Shown: positions 47,561 to 58,904, numbered from the stretch's first letter. The stretch is DNA of 64,000 nucleotides from Prosthecobacter debontii (GCA_945860295.1 CAMAQH010000016.1:34826-98825); one strand, 5' to 3'. Translations and numbers: made by a program. Notes: generated by a model from the letters alone, not told the origin.

Positions 47561-48949
47561 ATGGAAAACACACCCAACACCAACTCGCGCCGCGACTTTT
47601 TGAAAAGCTCCACCAAGGCAGTCGCCGGACTATCTGTCCTATCCGGCATCCAGATTCCGTATGTCCATGCGGCTGGGGATGACACGATCAACATCGCTCT
47701 CGTAGGCTGCGGCGGACGCGGCACTGGGGCAGCGAGCAACTCGATGGGGGTGAAGCAAGGCACGCGTCTCGTGGCCATGGCTGATGTCTCTGAGACGCGA
47801 CTCGAAGCCAGCTTTAACGGCCTCAGCGCGAAGCATCCCGACCGTTTCTCAGTGTCTGCCGATGCTAAATTCATCGGCTTTGATGCCTACAAGCAAGCCA
47901 TCGACGTGCTAAAGCCTGGAGACGTGGTGATCCTTTCTACACCACCAGCCTTCCGATGGGTGCAGTTCAAATACGCCATCGAAAAAGGCGTGAATGTCTT
48001 CATGGAAAAACCCATCTGCGTGGATGCTCCGAGCGGCAGACGCATGCTGGAACTCGGCGAGCAGGCGAAAGCCAAAAACATGAAGGTCGCCGTCGGCCTC
48101 ATGTGCCGTCATTGCCGCGTGCGTGGTGAGCTTTTTGACCGAATCCAGCAAGGCGAAATCGGCGACATTATTCTGGGTCGCGCCTATCGACTCCAGGGCC
48201 CTGTGGGCACCTGCTTCACTCTGCCTCGTGATAAGGAAACCGAGAAGAGCGAGTTGCTCTGGCAAATCAAAAACTTCCACTCCTTCCTCTGGGCATCCGG
48301 CGGGGCGTTCAGCGACTTTAACATCCACAACATTGATGAAATTTGCTGGATGAAGAATGACTTCCCGATCGAAGCAAAGGCCACGGGTGGTCGCTCAGAT
48401 CGCGGTATTCATATCGATCAAAACTTCGATCACTACAGCGTTGAGTACACCTTCCGTGATGGCAGTAAATTCTGGTTGGAAGGCCGCAACTCTCTGAAGA
48501 CTCACAATGAGTTTGCTAGCTATGTGCATGGCTCCAAAGGCATGGCTGTCATTTCCACGGCCGGTCACTTCCCTTCCCGTGCGATGACTTTCAAAGGTCA
48601 AAGCAAGAACCCCACGGAGATCATCTGGCGTGGTCCTAAAGTTGAACCGAACCCATACGACCTGGAGTGGCAGGATTTGATCGACGCCATCCACAACGAT
48701 AAGCCCTATAGCGAAGTCGAGCGCGGCGCGAAAGCCAGCCTTGTCACCGTCATGGGCCGCATGTCCGCTCACACTGGACAGCTCGTCACCTATGACCAGC
48801 TCATGGCCCATGATCACGAGTTCGCTCCAGGTGTGGACAAGCTCAAGCTCGACGGTCCAGCGCCGCTCCTGGCTGATGCGAATGGCAAGTATCCGATCCC
48901 AATGGTCGGCACAAACGGACTCTACGAATACGTCGTGCCAAAAGCGTGA
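47561..48949 (+). CDS. Tat-exported Gfo/Idh/MocA family oxidoreductase
   Basis: The 462-residue protein has a Tat signal (NSRRDFLKSSTKAVAGLSVL) and a Gfo/Idh/MocA fold: INIALVGCGGRGTGAASNSM (Rossmann GxGxxG), VEKPICV-type MEKPICVDAPSGRR with the catalytic lysine, and SDFNIHNIDEICWMKNDFPI in the C-terminal barrel. GxGGRGTGA-type relatives are very common in Planctomycetes and Verrucomicrobia, several per genome. The ATG at 47561 directly precedes the twin-arginine region; 47522 would add 13 residues. It ends at a bidirectional terminator. The substrate is probably a sugar or inositol, unproven. Confidence 0.9.
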   Translation: MENTPNTNSRRDFLKSSTKAVAGLSVLSGIQIPYVHAAGDDTINIALVGCGGRGTGAASNSMGVKQGTRLVAMADVSETRLEASFNGLSAKHPDRFSVSADAKFIGFDAYKQAIDVLKPGDVVILSTPPAFRWVQFKYAIEKGVNVFMEKPICVDAPSGRRMLELGEQAKAKNMKVAVGLMCRHCRVRGELFDRIQQGEIGDIILGRAYRLQGPVGTCFTLPRDKETEKSELLWQIKNFHSFLWASGGAFSDFNIHNIDEICWMKNDFPIEAKATGGRSDRGIHIDQNFDHYSVEYTFRDGSKFWLEGRNSLKTHNEFASYVHGSKGMAVISTAGHFPSRAMTFKGQSKNPTEIIWRGPKVEPNPYDLEWQDLIDAIHNDKPYSEVERGAKASLVTVMGRMSAHTGQLVTYDQLMAHDHEFAPGVDKLKLDGPAPLLADANGKYPIPMVGTNGLYEYVVPKA

Positions 48950-48962
48950 TCGGTTGGAGAAC

Positions 48963-49010
48963 ATAAAGCTTCGACGCCCGTGGATCATCTCCACGGGCGT
49001 CTTGCTTTAT
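48963..49010. terminator. bidirectional intrinsic terminator between oxidoreductase and sugar permease
   Basis: A perfect 12-bp stem, GACGCCCGTGGA (48973-48984) with TCCACGGGCGTC (48990-49001), lies between convergent genes. It is flanked by a second outer pair, ATAAAGC (48963-48969) and GCTTTAT (49004-49010), making one long hairpin. Short T-runs occur on both sides. It covers the permease stop codon at 49007. Confidence 0.88.
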
Positions 49011-50362
49011 GAAGAGGAACGCCCGCGCAACCGGTCCACAAGCACAGCGACAAGGATCACGAGACCGAGCACGATCTTCTGCGTGTTGCTTTCCACGTTG
49101 GTGAGGTTCATGCCATTTTGAATCACGGCGATGATGAAAGCCCCCGCCAGCGTGCCGGGCATGGTCCCCTTCCCTCCGCTCAAACGTGTGCCTCCAACGA
49201 CGACGGCGGCGATGACATACAACTCATACATGCCGCCATATGTCGGTGAGCCGCTTTTCAAAAGAGAGGCCGTGACCACGCCGCCGAGTCCTGCGAGCAG
49301 ACCGCAGATCAGATAGGCCGTGATGATAACACGCCGCACCGGAACGCCAGAAAGCAGCGCGGCTTCCACATTACCGCCCACCGCATAAAGATAGCGACCG
49401 AAGCGCGTCTGGGTCATCACCCCATAAGCAAAGGCATACAGCACCAGCATGAGCACGACGGCGTTCGGCAAGCTCAGCAGATCGGTGCCACGGCCCAGCC
49501 AGACGAAAGAATCAGGCACCTGATAAACGGACTGGTTTTCTGCCAGTCGATACGCCGTGCCGCTGGCCATCAGCATGACACCAAGCGTGACGATGAAGGG
49601 CGGCACTGACATCCGCGTGATCAGCAGGCCAGACAGCCAGCCGCTCAATCCGCACAGGCTGATTCCGCCAATGGCCGCGATGAACATTCCACCAGAGCCC
49701 GCCAGCACTCCGCCAAAAACATCGCGAATCAGCAGTGTCGTCACCACCGCCGAAAGCGCGATCAAACTGCCCACGCTCAAATCAATGCCGCCCGTGATGA
49801 TCACCATCGTCATGCCAATGGCGAGAATGGCGATCACCGCGATCTGATTCGCGATATTCAAGAGGTTGTCCGCCTTCAGAAACGTCGGCCAGCGATAGCT
49901 GCGCGGCTGGATGAGCGATGGATTGCCGAGCTTCGGGAAATCCGTAGCCAGATCGGTAAACACCAGCCAGGTAGCCGAAGAGCCATGGCACACGATGGCA
50001 TCGAGCTTTGCGCCCGCCGCCGCCATTTTTTGCAGTGCTTCACGCGCCGCTTTAGGATCGCCCTTCACTACCGCAGCGACGGGCTTGCCAGCACGTTGCA
50101 GTTCCTTTTCCATCAGATCCGCAAAGGCCACATCCTGCGGCTGATCTGTCACGGCAATCATCACACCCGCCTTGCCTTCCAGCATCCCCATGACCTGCGC
50201 CACGGCATCCGCACCCGTGGCCGTTTGATCCTTCAGCGTGACTAGGCTGAAGAAGGTACACAGAAGCACGAGCACCACAACGATACCGTGTTCGGAGCCA
50301 AGACGCAGGAGTCGATGGATCATGAGATGATGTTTGTTGGCAGTGCTTGCCTGGTCAGGCAT
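49007..50362 (-). CDS. sugar ABC transporter permease (RbsC-type) with an inserted periplasmic half-domain
   Basis: This is an inner-membrane permease of the ribose/xylose class. From about residue 165 on it is canonical: NIANQIAVIAILAIGMTMVI, ITGGIDLSVGSLIALSAVV, MSVPPFIVTLGVMLMASG, FGRYLYAVGGNVEAALLSGV and GAFIIAVIQNGMNL. The odd part is residues about 45-165, between the first helix and the second. It reads as alternating beta/alpha (KAGVMIAVTDQPQDVAFADL, RAGKPVAAVVKGDPKAAREA, KLDAIVCHGSSATWL), much like half of a RbsB/LacI-type binding domain. The total is 451 residues instead of about 320. No ATPase or separate binding protein is adjacent. Its ATG overlaps the upstream stop by one base (TAATG). 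Confidence 0.87.
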   Translation of the reverse strand: MPDQASTANKHHLMIHRLLRLGSEHGIVVVLVLLCTFFSLVTLKDQTATGADAVAQVMGMLEGKAGVMIAVTDQPQDVAFADLMEKELQRAGKPVAAVVKGDPKAAREALQKMAAAGAKLDAIVCHGSSATWLVFTDLATDFPKLGNPSLIQPRSYRWPTFLKADNLLNIANQIAVIAILAIGMTMVIITGGIDLSVGSLIALSAVVTTLLIRDVFGGVLAGSGGMFIAAIGGISLCGLSGWLSGLLITRMSVPPFIVTLGVMLMASGTAYRLAENQSVYQVPDSFVWLGRGTDLLSLPNAVVLMLVLYAFAYGVMTQTRFGRYLYAVGGNVEAALLSGVPVRRVIITAYLICGLLAGLGGVVTASLLKSGSPTYGGMYELYVIAAVVVGGTRLSGGKGTMPGTLAGAFIIAVIQNGMNLTNVESNTQKIVLGLVILVAVLVDRLRGRSSS

Positions 50363-50913
50363 TAATGCACACGCTCTTTGAGGATTTCGCGGAAGGGCTT
50401 GCCGTCGAGACTAAGGTCGGCCAAGACAGCTCTCCCCTGGTGAACGCGCACTACAGCAATGATGCCTTTATCGGAACGGATGTTTTCGGCGAACCATTGA
50501 TCGGCCTCGGGAGCGAGCTTCTCGTTGATATAGAAGCGGTCGAAGGGCCAGGTGATGGACACCTCTTTTTCATACACATACTGCGCCCTAACACGAAGGT
50601 AAGTGCCCTGGACAGGCGGCTCGATCGAGAGGTCTGTGATCGTTGATGTTCCATCGGCTCCAGGACTCAGCGTCACATAAACGAGGGTGCCTGGTTTGAT
50701 TTCTATACCGCTGGGCAGACTGGCTGTTGTCTGTTCAGGTCTGACCGCGAGGAAACGTCCGCGCAATGGATCATAGGGATCAGGAGCGCTGCATTTAAGT
50801 TTGATGAGCGTGCCTTTCGTCAGCACCTGCTCATGCGTCCAGATTTGGGACAGGGGAGCAGCCCATTGAGCGAGAACGGTGATGCCAAAAATGATCCAAA
50901 GGAGTGTTTTCAT
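50362..50913 (-). CDS. GDYXXLXY domain-containing protein
   Basis: The 183-residue protein has an N-terminal signal or anchor (LLWIIFGITVLAQWAAP) and a mature part like the GDYXXLXY family that regularly follows DUF2157/DUF4401 membrane proteins: LKCSAPDPYDPLRGRFLAV near residue 40-58 (the PYDPLRGxY position, here RF) and FYINEKLAPEADQW around residue 128. It overlaps the DUF2157 gene by 4 bases (ATGA) upstream and the permease by 1 base downstream, so all three are translationally linked. Function unknown for the family. Confidence 0.82.
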   Translation of the reverse strand: MKTLLWIIFGITVLAQWAAPLSQIWTHEQVLTKGTLIKLKCSAPDPYDPLRGRFLAVRPEQTTASLPSGIEIKPGTLVYVTLSPGADGTSTITDLSIEPPVQGTYLRVRAQYVYEKEVSITWPFDRFYINEKLAPEADQWFAENIRSDKGIIAVVRVHQGRAVLADLSLDGKPFREILKERVH

Positions 50914-52238
50914 GAGTTAGGGAGAGTGGGTTGACGATGGCGGCGGCCCATGAAGAAATTAAAGGCGAGGAAGGCTACACCGACGGCGATGAAGGTGAGT
51001 CCTTTGGCGAGAAGCGAGAGGTGGCTGTCTGCCATCCGGGCAATGATGAGCGCCGAAATCAGGAAAGCTCCGAGACGTGGCGCACTCGTTTTGCCAAGGA
51101 ACTCGAGCACGATGAGCGTGATCCCAATCACGGAGAGATGTAGGGTGACGAGTCCCGCTAACAGATGACCAGAACCACCCTGCCCCTGAGTGAAGAGGCC
51201 CACGATGAGAGGTAGAATGGCAACGGATGCCAACGCCAGCAAAGCCCAGCGGTGCTGCTTGACGGCTAGAAGAGTGAAGGCTGCCAACACGATCAGCAAA
51301 CCCCAGCACCAGGGCAGTTTGAGGGCGTATGAGGCACCTTGGAGGATGTCATCGCTCACGTCATGAAAGGTCCCCGCCATGCCATAGCCGAGAAGCCAAA
51401 GAGTGCCGAGCACGACCTGTGGCTTGCGTCCGGTGGATTCGCTGATCCCCGCTTGATTGAGAGGAAAAAGCACAAGGACAGCGGCGATGAGCGACCAGAG
51501 CCAAACAAACGTTTCATCGTGATAACTGTAGTTACTCCCATCTCGGGCGCTGACAAAGAATGCCGCACTGCAAAGACCTAGAATGGCGCTGAGCGTCATC
51601 ACCCAGCGCACGGAGATCGAGAGCGATAGCTTGGGCGGCCAGCCCGGCCAAAAAGGCAGCAGACCAAGTAGAAGCAGTGGATAAATGAGCGGGCTATCTT
51701 GCCAAGGCTTGCCGCGCTCGACTTGATGAACACTCCAAATCGCGATGGTGATGAGATAGAACATCGCCACGGCATGGGATCGCAGAACCCAGGTGAGCGG
51801 CAGACTCAGCAGGAACCACCAGAAGAGAAAGTCTGGCCACTCACCACCAAGATTGTAGATCTGCGAAACGAGTGCGATGCAGGCACCCGTGGCGAGTGCT
51901 TGCAGCAGCGCAGCAACCTCTCGAACCCAAGCGGCAGTCGAGTCGCCACCCATCAAAACTCTGAGGCTAAACAACTGTGTGAGCAGCAGTGGCAGAAAGG
52001 CAAAGAGCAAACGCACTGGGCGTGAAAAATCATCCCAGTTGTAGCCGATCACCGCGATCAATCCTGCACCAATGAGCAAGGCACCAAGTGAACCCATCAC
52101 CATCTGAGCTAGCGCTGGCTGGGAGTCATCCAGTACATGACGTTCGCGTAATTTTTGTGCCGTTTCAGTCGTGACGATGCCCTCACGTTCCCACTGTGGA
52201 AGTTGCTCGTGTAACCAGCGTTGGTGGGAGTTTTTCAT
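50910..52238 (-). CDS. DUF2157 domain-containing membrane protein
   Basis: The 442-residue protein begins with a soluble DUF2157 helix (WLHEQLPQWEREGIVTTETA) and then about 13 hydrophobic segments, e.g. LGALLIGAGLIAVIGYNWDD, LTWVLRSHAVAMFYL and GLTFIAVGVAFLAFNFFMGR at the end. The region GYNWDDFSRPVRLLFAFLPL is the family hallmark. The start at 52238 (MKNSHQRWLHEQL) fits better than 52286, 16 codons upstream. First gene of the three-gene operon with GDYXXLXY and permease. Its role is unknown; membrane stress or transport support is speculation. Confidence 0.85.
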   Translation of the reverse strand: MKNSHQRWLHEQLPQWEREGIVTTETAQKLRERHVLDDSQPALAQMVMGSLGALLIGAGLIAVIGYNWDDFSRPVRLLFAFLPLLLTQLFSLRVLMGGDSTAAWVREVAALLQALATGACIALVSQIYNLGGEWPDFLFWWFLLSLPLTWVLRSHAVAMFYLITIAIWSVHQVERGKPWQDSPLIYPLLLLGLLPFWPGWPPKLSLSISVRWVMTLSAILGLCSAAFFVSARDGSNYSYHDETFVWLWSLIAAVLVLFPLNQAGISESTGRKPQVVLGTLWLLGYGMAGTFHDVSDDILQGASYALKLPWCWGLLIVLAAFTLLAVKQHRWALLALASVAILPLIVGLFTQGQGGSGHLLAGLVTLHLSVIGITLIVLEFLGKTSAPRLGAFLISALIIARMADSHLSLLAKGLTFIAVGVAFLAFNFFMGRRHRQPTLPNS

Positions 52239-52644
52239 GATTGATCGGGTGACATCAGGATGAGCGATTTCACAGACACCTGTCAAGGTTCTCCCACCTC
52301 ACTTTCGGCGCGAAGATGCTTAGCTCGTTTATGATGACAAAGCCAAACCAACAGTTTATGCCACCACCGCTCGGCGAATTCACGCAGCGCCTTCGCCTGC
52401 TCGCCCTTTTCCGGTCGCGTCATCGGTGCTGTGAACGACTCGCAGCTCGGCCCCCGCGCCCGAACCGAACTCACCCTTGTCCTCAGCGAAAAAGAAGGCG
52501 CACCCGGCAGCTTCCAGCGCTCCCTGAACATCGAACCCGCTGGCGACCTAAAAACCATCGCCGCCCAATACCCACGCCTCGCCTTCGACAAGTTAGGCCA
52601 CGTGTACAGCGTCTATCGCTGGTCCGACCGCCGCAAAGACTCCC
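52239..52644. other. gap without a recognisable gene
   Basis: Two overlapping frames are open here. A plus-strand frame starting with GTG at 52431 encodes VNDSQLGPRARTELTLVLSE and AAQYPRLAFDKLGHVYSVYR, with protein-like composition but no known domain. It runs into the PIN remnant at 52645 in a different frame. A minus frame (52283-52591) also remains open. I cannot decide which, if either, is real. Confidence 0.4.
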
Positions 52645-52824
52645 CGCATCCGCTGGCGTCCCTTCCTACCCGATCCGAAGGACGATCTCGTCTTTGAATG
52701 CGCCCTCGCCTCGGGCGCGACCCACATCATCACTCACAACGTCACTGACTTCCGAGGCGTCGAGACAATGGGCATTTCCGTCGTGACTCCGAACCAGTTC
52801 CTGCGTATTCTCCCACCGTCATGA
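52645..52824 (+). pseudogene. C-terminal half of a PIN-domain toxin
   Basis: The frame ending at the TGA at 52822-52824 reads RIRWRPFLPDPKDDLVFECA, LASGATHIITHNVTDFRGVE and VVTPNQFLRILP. The D-x-x-D/E pair in PKDDLVFE, the THNVTDF strand (acidic residue of the site) and the TPNQFL end are characteristic of the COG1569-type PIN toxins. The first half, with the initial Asp and N-terminal strand, is missing: upstream sequence is unrelated and in a different frame. The stop overlaps the antitoxin-like start by 4 bases (ATGA). Confidence 0.7.
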
Positions 52825-53060
52825 GCACCCTGAACATTCAACTTCCTGACTCCATTCGCCAGCGTGTCGAAGTCCTCGCCCGCGAGGACGCTTTTGTCGC
52901 CACCGTGCTCTCTCAACGCATTGCCGTGGCCGAAGCCGACTCCTACGTCCGTCGCCGCGCCGCCCAAGGCAGCACCCGGCAGATGCTCGACATCCTGGAG
53001 ATGGCTCCGAAGGTGGAGCCGGAGGAGCGGGATAGAATTGCGGGCGCATTGGCTTCTTAA
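52821..53060 (+). CDS. putative antitoxin of the PIN pair
   Basis: This 79-residue protein starts STLNIQLPDSIRQRVEVLAR, like the ribbon-helix-helix region of short antitoxins linked to PIN toxins, and continues as DSYVRRRAAQGSTRQMLDIL. Its ATG overlaps the stop of the truncated PIN frame, the usual coupling in such pairs. With the toxin lacking its N-terminal half, this is an orphan antitoxin that may persist by drift or cross-react with other PIN toxins. Confidence 0.7.
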   Translation: MSTLNIQLPDSIRQRVEVLAREDAFVATVLSQRIAVAEADSYVRRRAAQGSTRQMLDILEMAPKVEPEERDRIAGALAS

Positions 53061-53093
53061 AACAGTGCCTTCTTCATTTTCCACCCGCCCATT

Positions 53094-53582
53094 ATGACTT
53101 CATTGAAACCGATTACCTACCGTGGAGGAATTGTCCGCTTCGAGATTCCTTCAGATTGGATTGAAGAATATGAGCCTTCAGGTGGAGGAACTTTTTATGA
53201 AAACAGGCCAGACTCAGGAACGCTTCGCCTCAATGTGCTTTCATTTTCATCGAAAAACACGCCTGCTGAAGAAATGGCACGCAGCGTCTTCAAGGACAAC
53301 CCCACGGAGGTTCTGCCATCAGGTTTCTTGATGAGACACTACATCAAGGCTGCTGAAGAAAAGGGGGAAGGATTGGAAATCTATCGCTGGGAAGTGGCTG
53401 TGCCTATAGAGCCTTACAGCCTGCGTTTGGTGATGTTTGCTCACACGATAGTGGAAGGCCAGCAAAGCGATCCAAGAATCGCAGTGGAGCTTCAAATGAT
53501 CGCGCAGAGTGTCCTGAAAGCTGAATTCTCTCAGGAAGATGGGGTTGGCGGGGACTATGATCACTCCGGCAGTCCTGCCTGA
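53094..53582 (+). CDS. small protein of unknown function
   Basis: The 162-residue protein is cytosolic, without signal or membrane helix. Its sequence has the compact beta-rich start ITYRGGIVRFEIPSDWIEEY and SGTLRLNVLSFSS, then a helical part and LRLVMFAHTIVEG. The pattern resembles small immunity-like or DUF1795-type proteins, but I cannot place it in a family. The start is 33 bases after the antitoxin; it ends 6 bases from the convergent clpB stop. Confidence 0.6.
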   Translation: MTSLKPITYRGGIVRFEIPSDWIEEYEPSGGGTFYENRPDSGTLRLNVLSFSSKNTPAEEMARSVFKDNPTEVLPSGFLMRHYIKAAEEKGEGLEIYRWEVAVPIEPYSLRLVMFAHTIVEGQQSDPRIAVELQMIAQSVLKAEFSQEDGVGGDYDHSGSPA

Positions 53583-53588
53583 GCTTAA

Positions 53589-56174
<2,586 letters not shown>

Positions 56175-56354
56175 GGGGTTGGCTGGCGGGTTGACCTGTC
56201 TCTATGCCACCACTGTGCCACGCTGACATGAGTCGCACCAAGCCTTATTTGGCAAGGAATCAGCTCCTATTGGCAATACAAAAGCCATCTTTGCCTGGAG
56301 CAAGCAAAGCACGAAAACAGCGATCAACTGTGCAGGAAGCTCACTAAAAGCTGG

Positions 56355-57158
56355 TCACCGTTGCGACGGTTTCGGCTCACGGCACACTTCCGGTTGATTG
56401 ATGATGTTCGTCCGGGTGTTATTGTTGATGCCAATGCTCAGGCCCATCTCGGGAATGTAGAAATTTCCGTTTACGAGATCACCATCTTTAATCATGCGCT
56501 CCTGAACATTAAAGGCGTCGCTAATCTGGCGTTGATTCGGCTGACTGGGGTCGTTGAGACTGATCAGCTTTGAAGATTTGAGTAGCTTAGCTAGATCGAC
56601 ATCCTGTGGCGGGGGGATCGTCACGTCGCCATCCCTCATAGTGATCATTTGCCCGGCTTTGAGGATCTGCGACACGTCTGTCGTCTTGTTTAGAAAGAGC
56701 GCAGACTCGCCCTCGATGACGATGAATTTAATGATACCACCTGCATGGTATTCGATCAGGACGGTGGTTCCAGTCAGAGCAGCGGTAACTCCGGCGGTGC
56801 GCACTTTGGCTCCGCCCTGATTTTTTGGGACTTGCAGCATCATGGTGCCTTCATTGAGATCGAGCGTGCGTGACTGGCCCTTCAAAGTGAAGCGTGAATT
56901 GGCACCCAGACGCGTGAGCGTCTTGTCAGGGAAACGCAACTCGGCGCGCGCGTCAGGACCCGTGGCGATGGAGCTTACCGGATCGAGCTTTAGGCCGACC
57001 GCCGCCGCTTTGGGCGCAGCATTAGCCTTCAGCACTTTCACATCATTAGATACACGGGTGATTTCTGCCTGCAAAAATTCTGCGGCTAAAGTAGAGGCTG
57101 GCAGCGAAGTCAGCAGGCAGGCCGCGGTCAGCAGTGTTAGGGATAGTTTCGTTTTCAT
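56355..57158 (-). CDS. secreted FecR-domain protein
   Basis: The 267-residue protein has a signal peptide (LTLLTAACLLTSLPASTLAA) and a FecR-like beta domain (about residues 55-165): VSSIATGPDARAELRFPDKT, LTRLGANSRFTLKG, GTMMLQVPKNQGG and VRTAGVTAALTGTTVLI. Unlike classical FecR it lacks an N-terminal cytoplasmic anti-sigma part and a transmembrane helix, so it acts outside the inner membrane, probably as a structural or binding domain. It lies 55 bases downstream of the outer-membrane barrel gene at 58139, with which it likely forms an operon. Confidence 0.85.
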   Translation of the reverse strand: MKTKLSLTLLTAACLLTSLPASTLAAEFLQAEITRVSNDVKVLKANAAPKAAAVGLKLDPVSSIATGPDARAELRFPDKTLTRLGANSRFTLKGQSRTLDLNEGTMMLQVPKNQGGAKVRTAGVTAALTGTTVLIEYHAGGIIKFIVIEGESALFLNKTTDVSQILKAGQMITMRDGDVTIPPPQDVDLAKLLKSSKLISLNDPSQPNQRQISDAFNVQERMIKDGDLVNGNFYIPEMGLSIGINNNTRTNIINQPEVCREPKPSQR

Positions 57159-57194
57159 AACTGGATAAATAGGGTCTCAAAGACAAGGTGGGTA

Positions 57195-58139
57195 TTAGAA
57201 CTTGAGCTTTCCTGCCACGCTGATGCCACCTAGCTGCGTCTGGTAATCGAAGAAGGCATTGTTGCTTTGATTGATGGCATAGTAATAGCCGGCACCCATT
57301 TCAAAATTCACACAAGGCCTGTAGGTGACTGCGGCTCCCAAGTTCTGATTCACATCCTGACGCTCCTGCATATTGAAGTAGTCGAAGTAGGCCAGGCGGT
57401 AACTAAGCGATAGCACCACTTGGCTCGAAACCCTGAACTTGTAGCCTAACTGCAAGGCGTGCTCATGACGCTGCAAAAGCTCGGGTGATGTGCCAACACC
57501 GTATGAACTGGTAAGCCCGATGTTGACACTATTGGCTGCGTTAATTTGAATGGCGTTTTGAAGACCCACTCGGATTTGTTGAGCATCATAGATGGAGCTG
57601 TCAGTGATGTCTTGAGTGATACGCTGGTAGTAGTAGTGGAGGTAAAAGATCGAGTCCTTCAGCTCAGGCAGTGCGGCCAGCAAGCCAAAGCTGACCTCAC
57701 CGTTATCGTAGTCCAACTGGCGCATCGAATCATAGCGATACCAATGCTGTCCCAAATAGGCATCCGCATAATAGCGGCCTTCGAGCTTGTAGCGCCATGC
57801 TGTATTCACGCCACCCGCATAAAAGTAGTCTTGCGTTTCACCCGTGCTGACATTGGCCGCGTTATCCGTCCAGAAACCACTGCTATCAACCCAGAGGGAA
57901 AAGGGCTGTGCATTCTCGTTACGCTTTAACAGCATTTGAATACCAAGATCTGAGTCGCCCGAGGACTCCTCAGCAGCGGTGCTGCCACCAACTACAGACT
58001 CATCATCATTTGAAAGGGATTGCGAAGTATCTCGAGCCGTGCGTGAAGGATCAAGCAGGGTCTGAGCCTGGGTTCTCGTAGGCGCAAAAACAAGGACGCC
58101 CATCAGTAAACAAGAAAGAGAGATATGATTTAGTTTCAT
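57195..58139 (-). CDS. outer-membrane beta-barrel protein
   Basis: The 314-residue protein has a signal peptide (HISLSCLLMGVLVFAPTRTQ) followed by a Ser/Thr/acid-rich linker and a barrel-like mature part of alternating hydrophobic strands rich in aromatic residues: YFYAGGVNTAWRYKLEGRYY, RVSSQVVLSLSYRLAYFDYF and the C-terminal GISVAGKLKF ending in aromatic Phe, the outer-membrane export signal. I chose the start at 58139 at the signal peptide. It is upstream of the FecR gene, and the two probably form one exported pair. Confidence 0.75.
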   Translation of the reverse strand: MKLNHISLSCLLMGVLVFAPTRTQAQTLLDPSRTARDTSQSLSNDDESVVGGSTAAEESSGDSDLGIQMLLKRNENAQPFSLWVDSSGFWTDNAANVSTGETQDYFYAGGVNTAWRYKLEGRYYADAYLGQHWYRYDSMRQLDYDNGEVSFGLLAALPELKDSIFYLHYYYQRITQDITDSSIYDAQQIRVGLQNAIQINAANSVNIGLTSSYGVGTSPELLQRHEHALQLGYKFRVSSQVVLSLSYRLAYFDYFNMQERQDVNQNLGAAVTYRPCVNFEMGAGYYYAINQSNNAFFDYQTQLGGISVAGKLKF

Positions 58140-58297
58140 CAGAAATTGATTCAAGTAGAGTGATTTGAGCTTAGTCAAGCTACTTTATTACAAGCAATCG
58201 CCATCTTTACCAAAGATATATCGAGAGTGCATGAGATCTTCACCATCTGCTCAGCCATCCATGGGAACTGCATTCACACACGTGATCCTGCGCTTAA

Positions 58298-58864
58298 AAA
58301 GGGGCCACTGACGCATGGCAAACCGGCTCACAGACTCAGCGACTGGGTCAAGGAGACTGTGAAGACTCCGCCATTTATCTCTGTGACTGGCTACTCATTC
58401 GCGGCTTCCAGGCAAGAGTGGCTCTGGGCCGCTATGGATATCTCGGTGGTTATGCGTGGGTCGTGGTGAAACTTTACGAACGCGAATACTTGCTCGAATC
58501 CACCGAAACCAGCCCCGATCCAAGCTACCCGCCTCTTGTTTCGAGGGTGGGTGGCCGCTACGCACCAAAGATTCATTTTGATCGCTCCGCCATCTATGTC
58601 CGGTCAGCCCCGGGGCAAACCTAGAAGAACGAATACTGGTCCACCAAAGTCTGAACACGAGTCGAGCCGCGCCCTTTGACACCCGGCAGTGAACCCCTGC
58701 CCCCAGGTATCTTGGCAGCAGATTCAACTCCGACAGATCCTTCGCAAGTAGCGCGCACAAGACATCTCAACCCCGCGGCCGCCCCTTTCATGGAACTCGA
58801 AGCGATTCCGCGCGACGCCACTGTGTGGAAGAAGCCGCTACAGATGAGCGCCGGCGGGAAGTGA
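58298..58864 (+). pseudogene. transglutaminase-like cysteine peptidase, decayed
   Basis: One frame reads as a continuous protein, interrupted only by stops. It starts after a TAA at 58295-58297 with DAWQTGSQTQRLGQGDCEDS, AIYLCDWLLIRGFQARVALG, GYLGGYAWVVVKLYEREYLL, ESTE. GDCED is the catalytic cysteine motif of the family. GGYAWV has Tyr where His is expected. Two in-frame stops at 58621-58623 (TAG) and 58651-58653 (TGA) fall where the family has Trp (EYWSTKV, then W before TRVEP), each one G-to-A change away from TGG. The frame ends at 58864 after LQMSAGGK. No start codon exists at the left end. The upstream 158 bases (58140-58297) hold nothing else recognisable. Confidence 0.6.
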
Positions 58865-58904
58865 GCACCTTGCGTCATCCTGAGCCATCGCTATCGTCGA
58901 CCCT

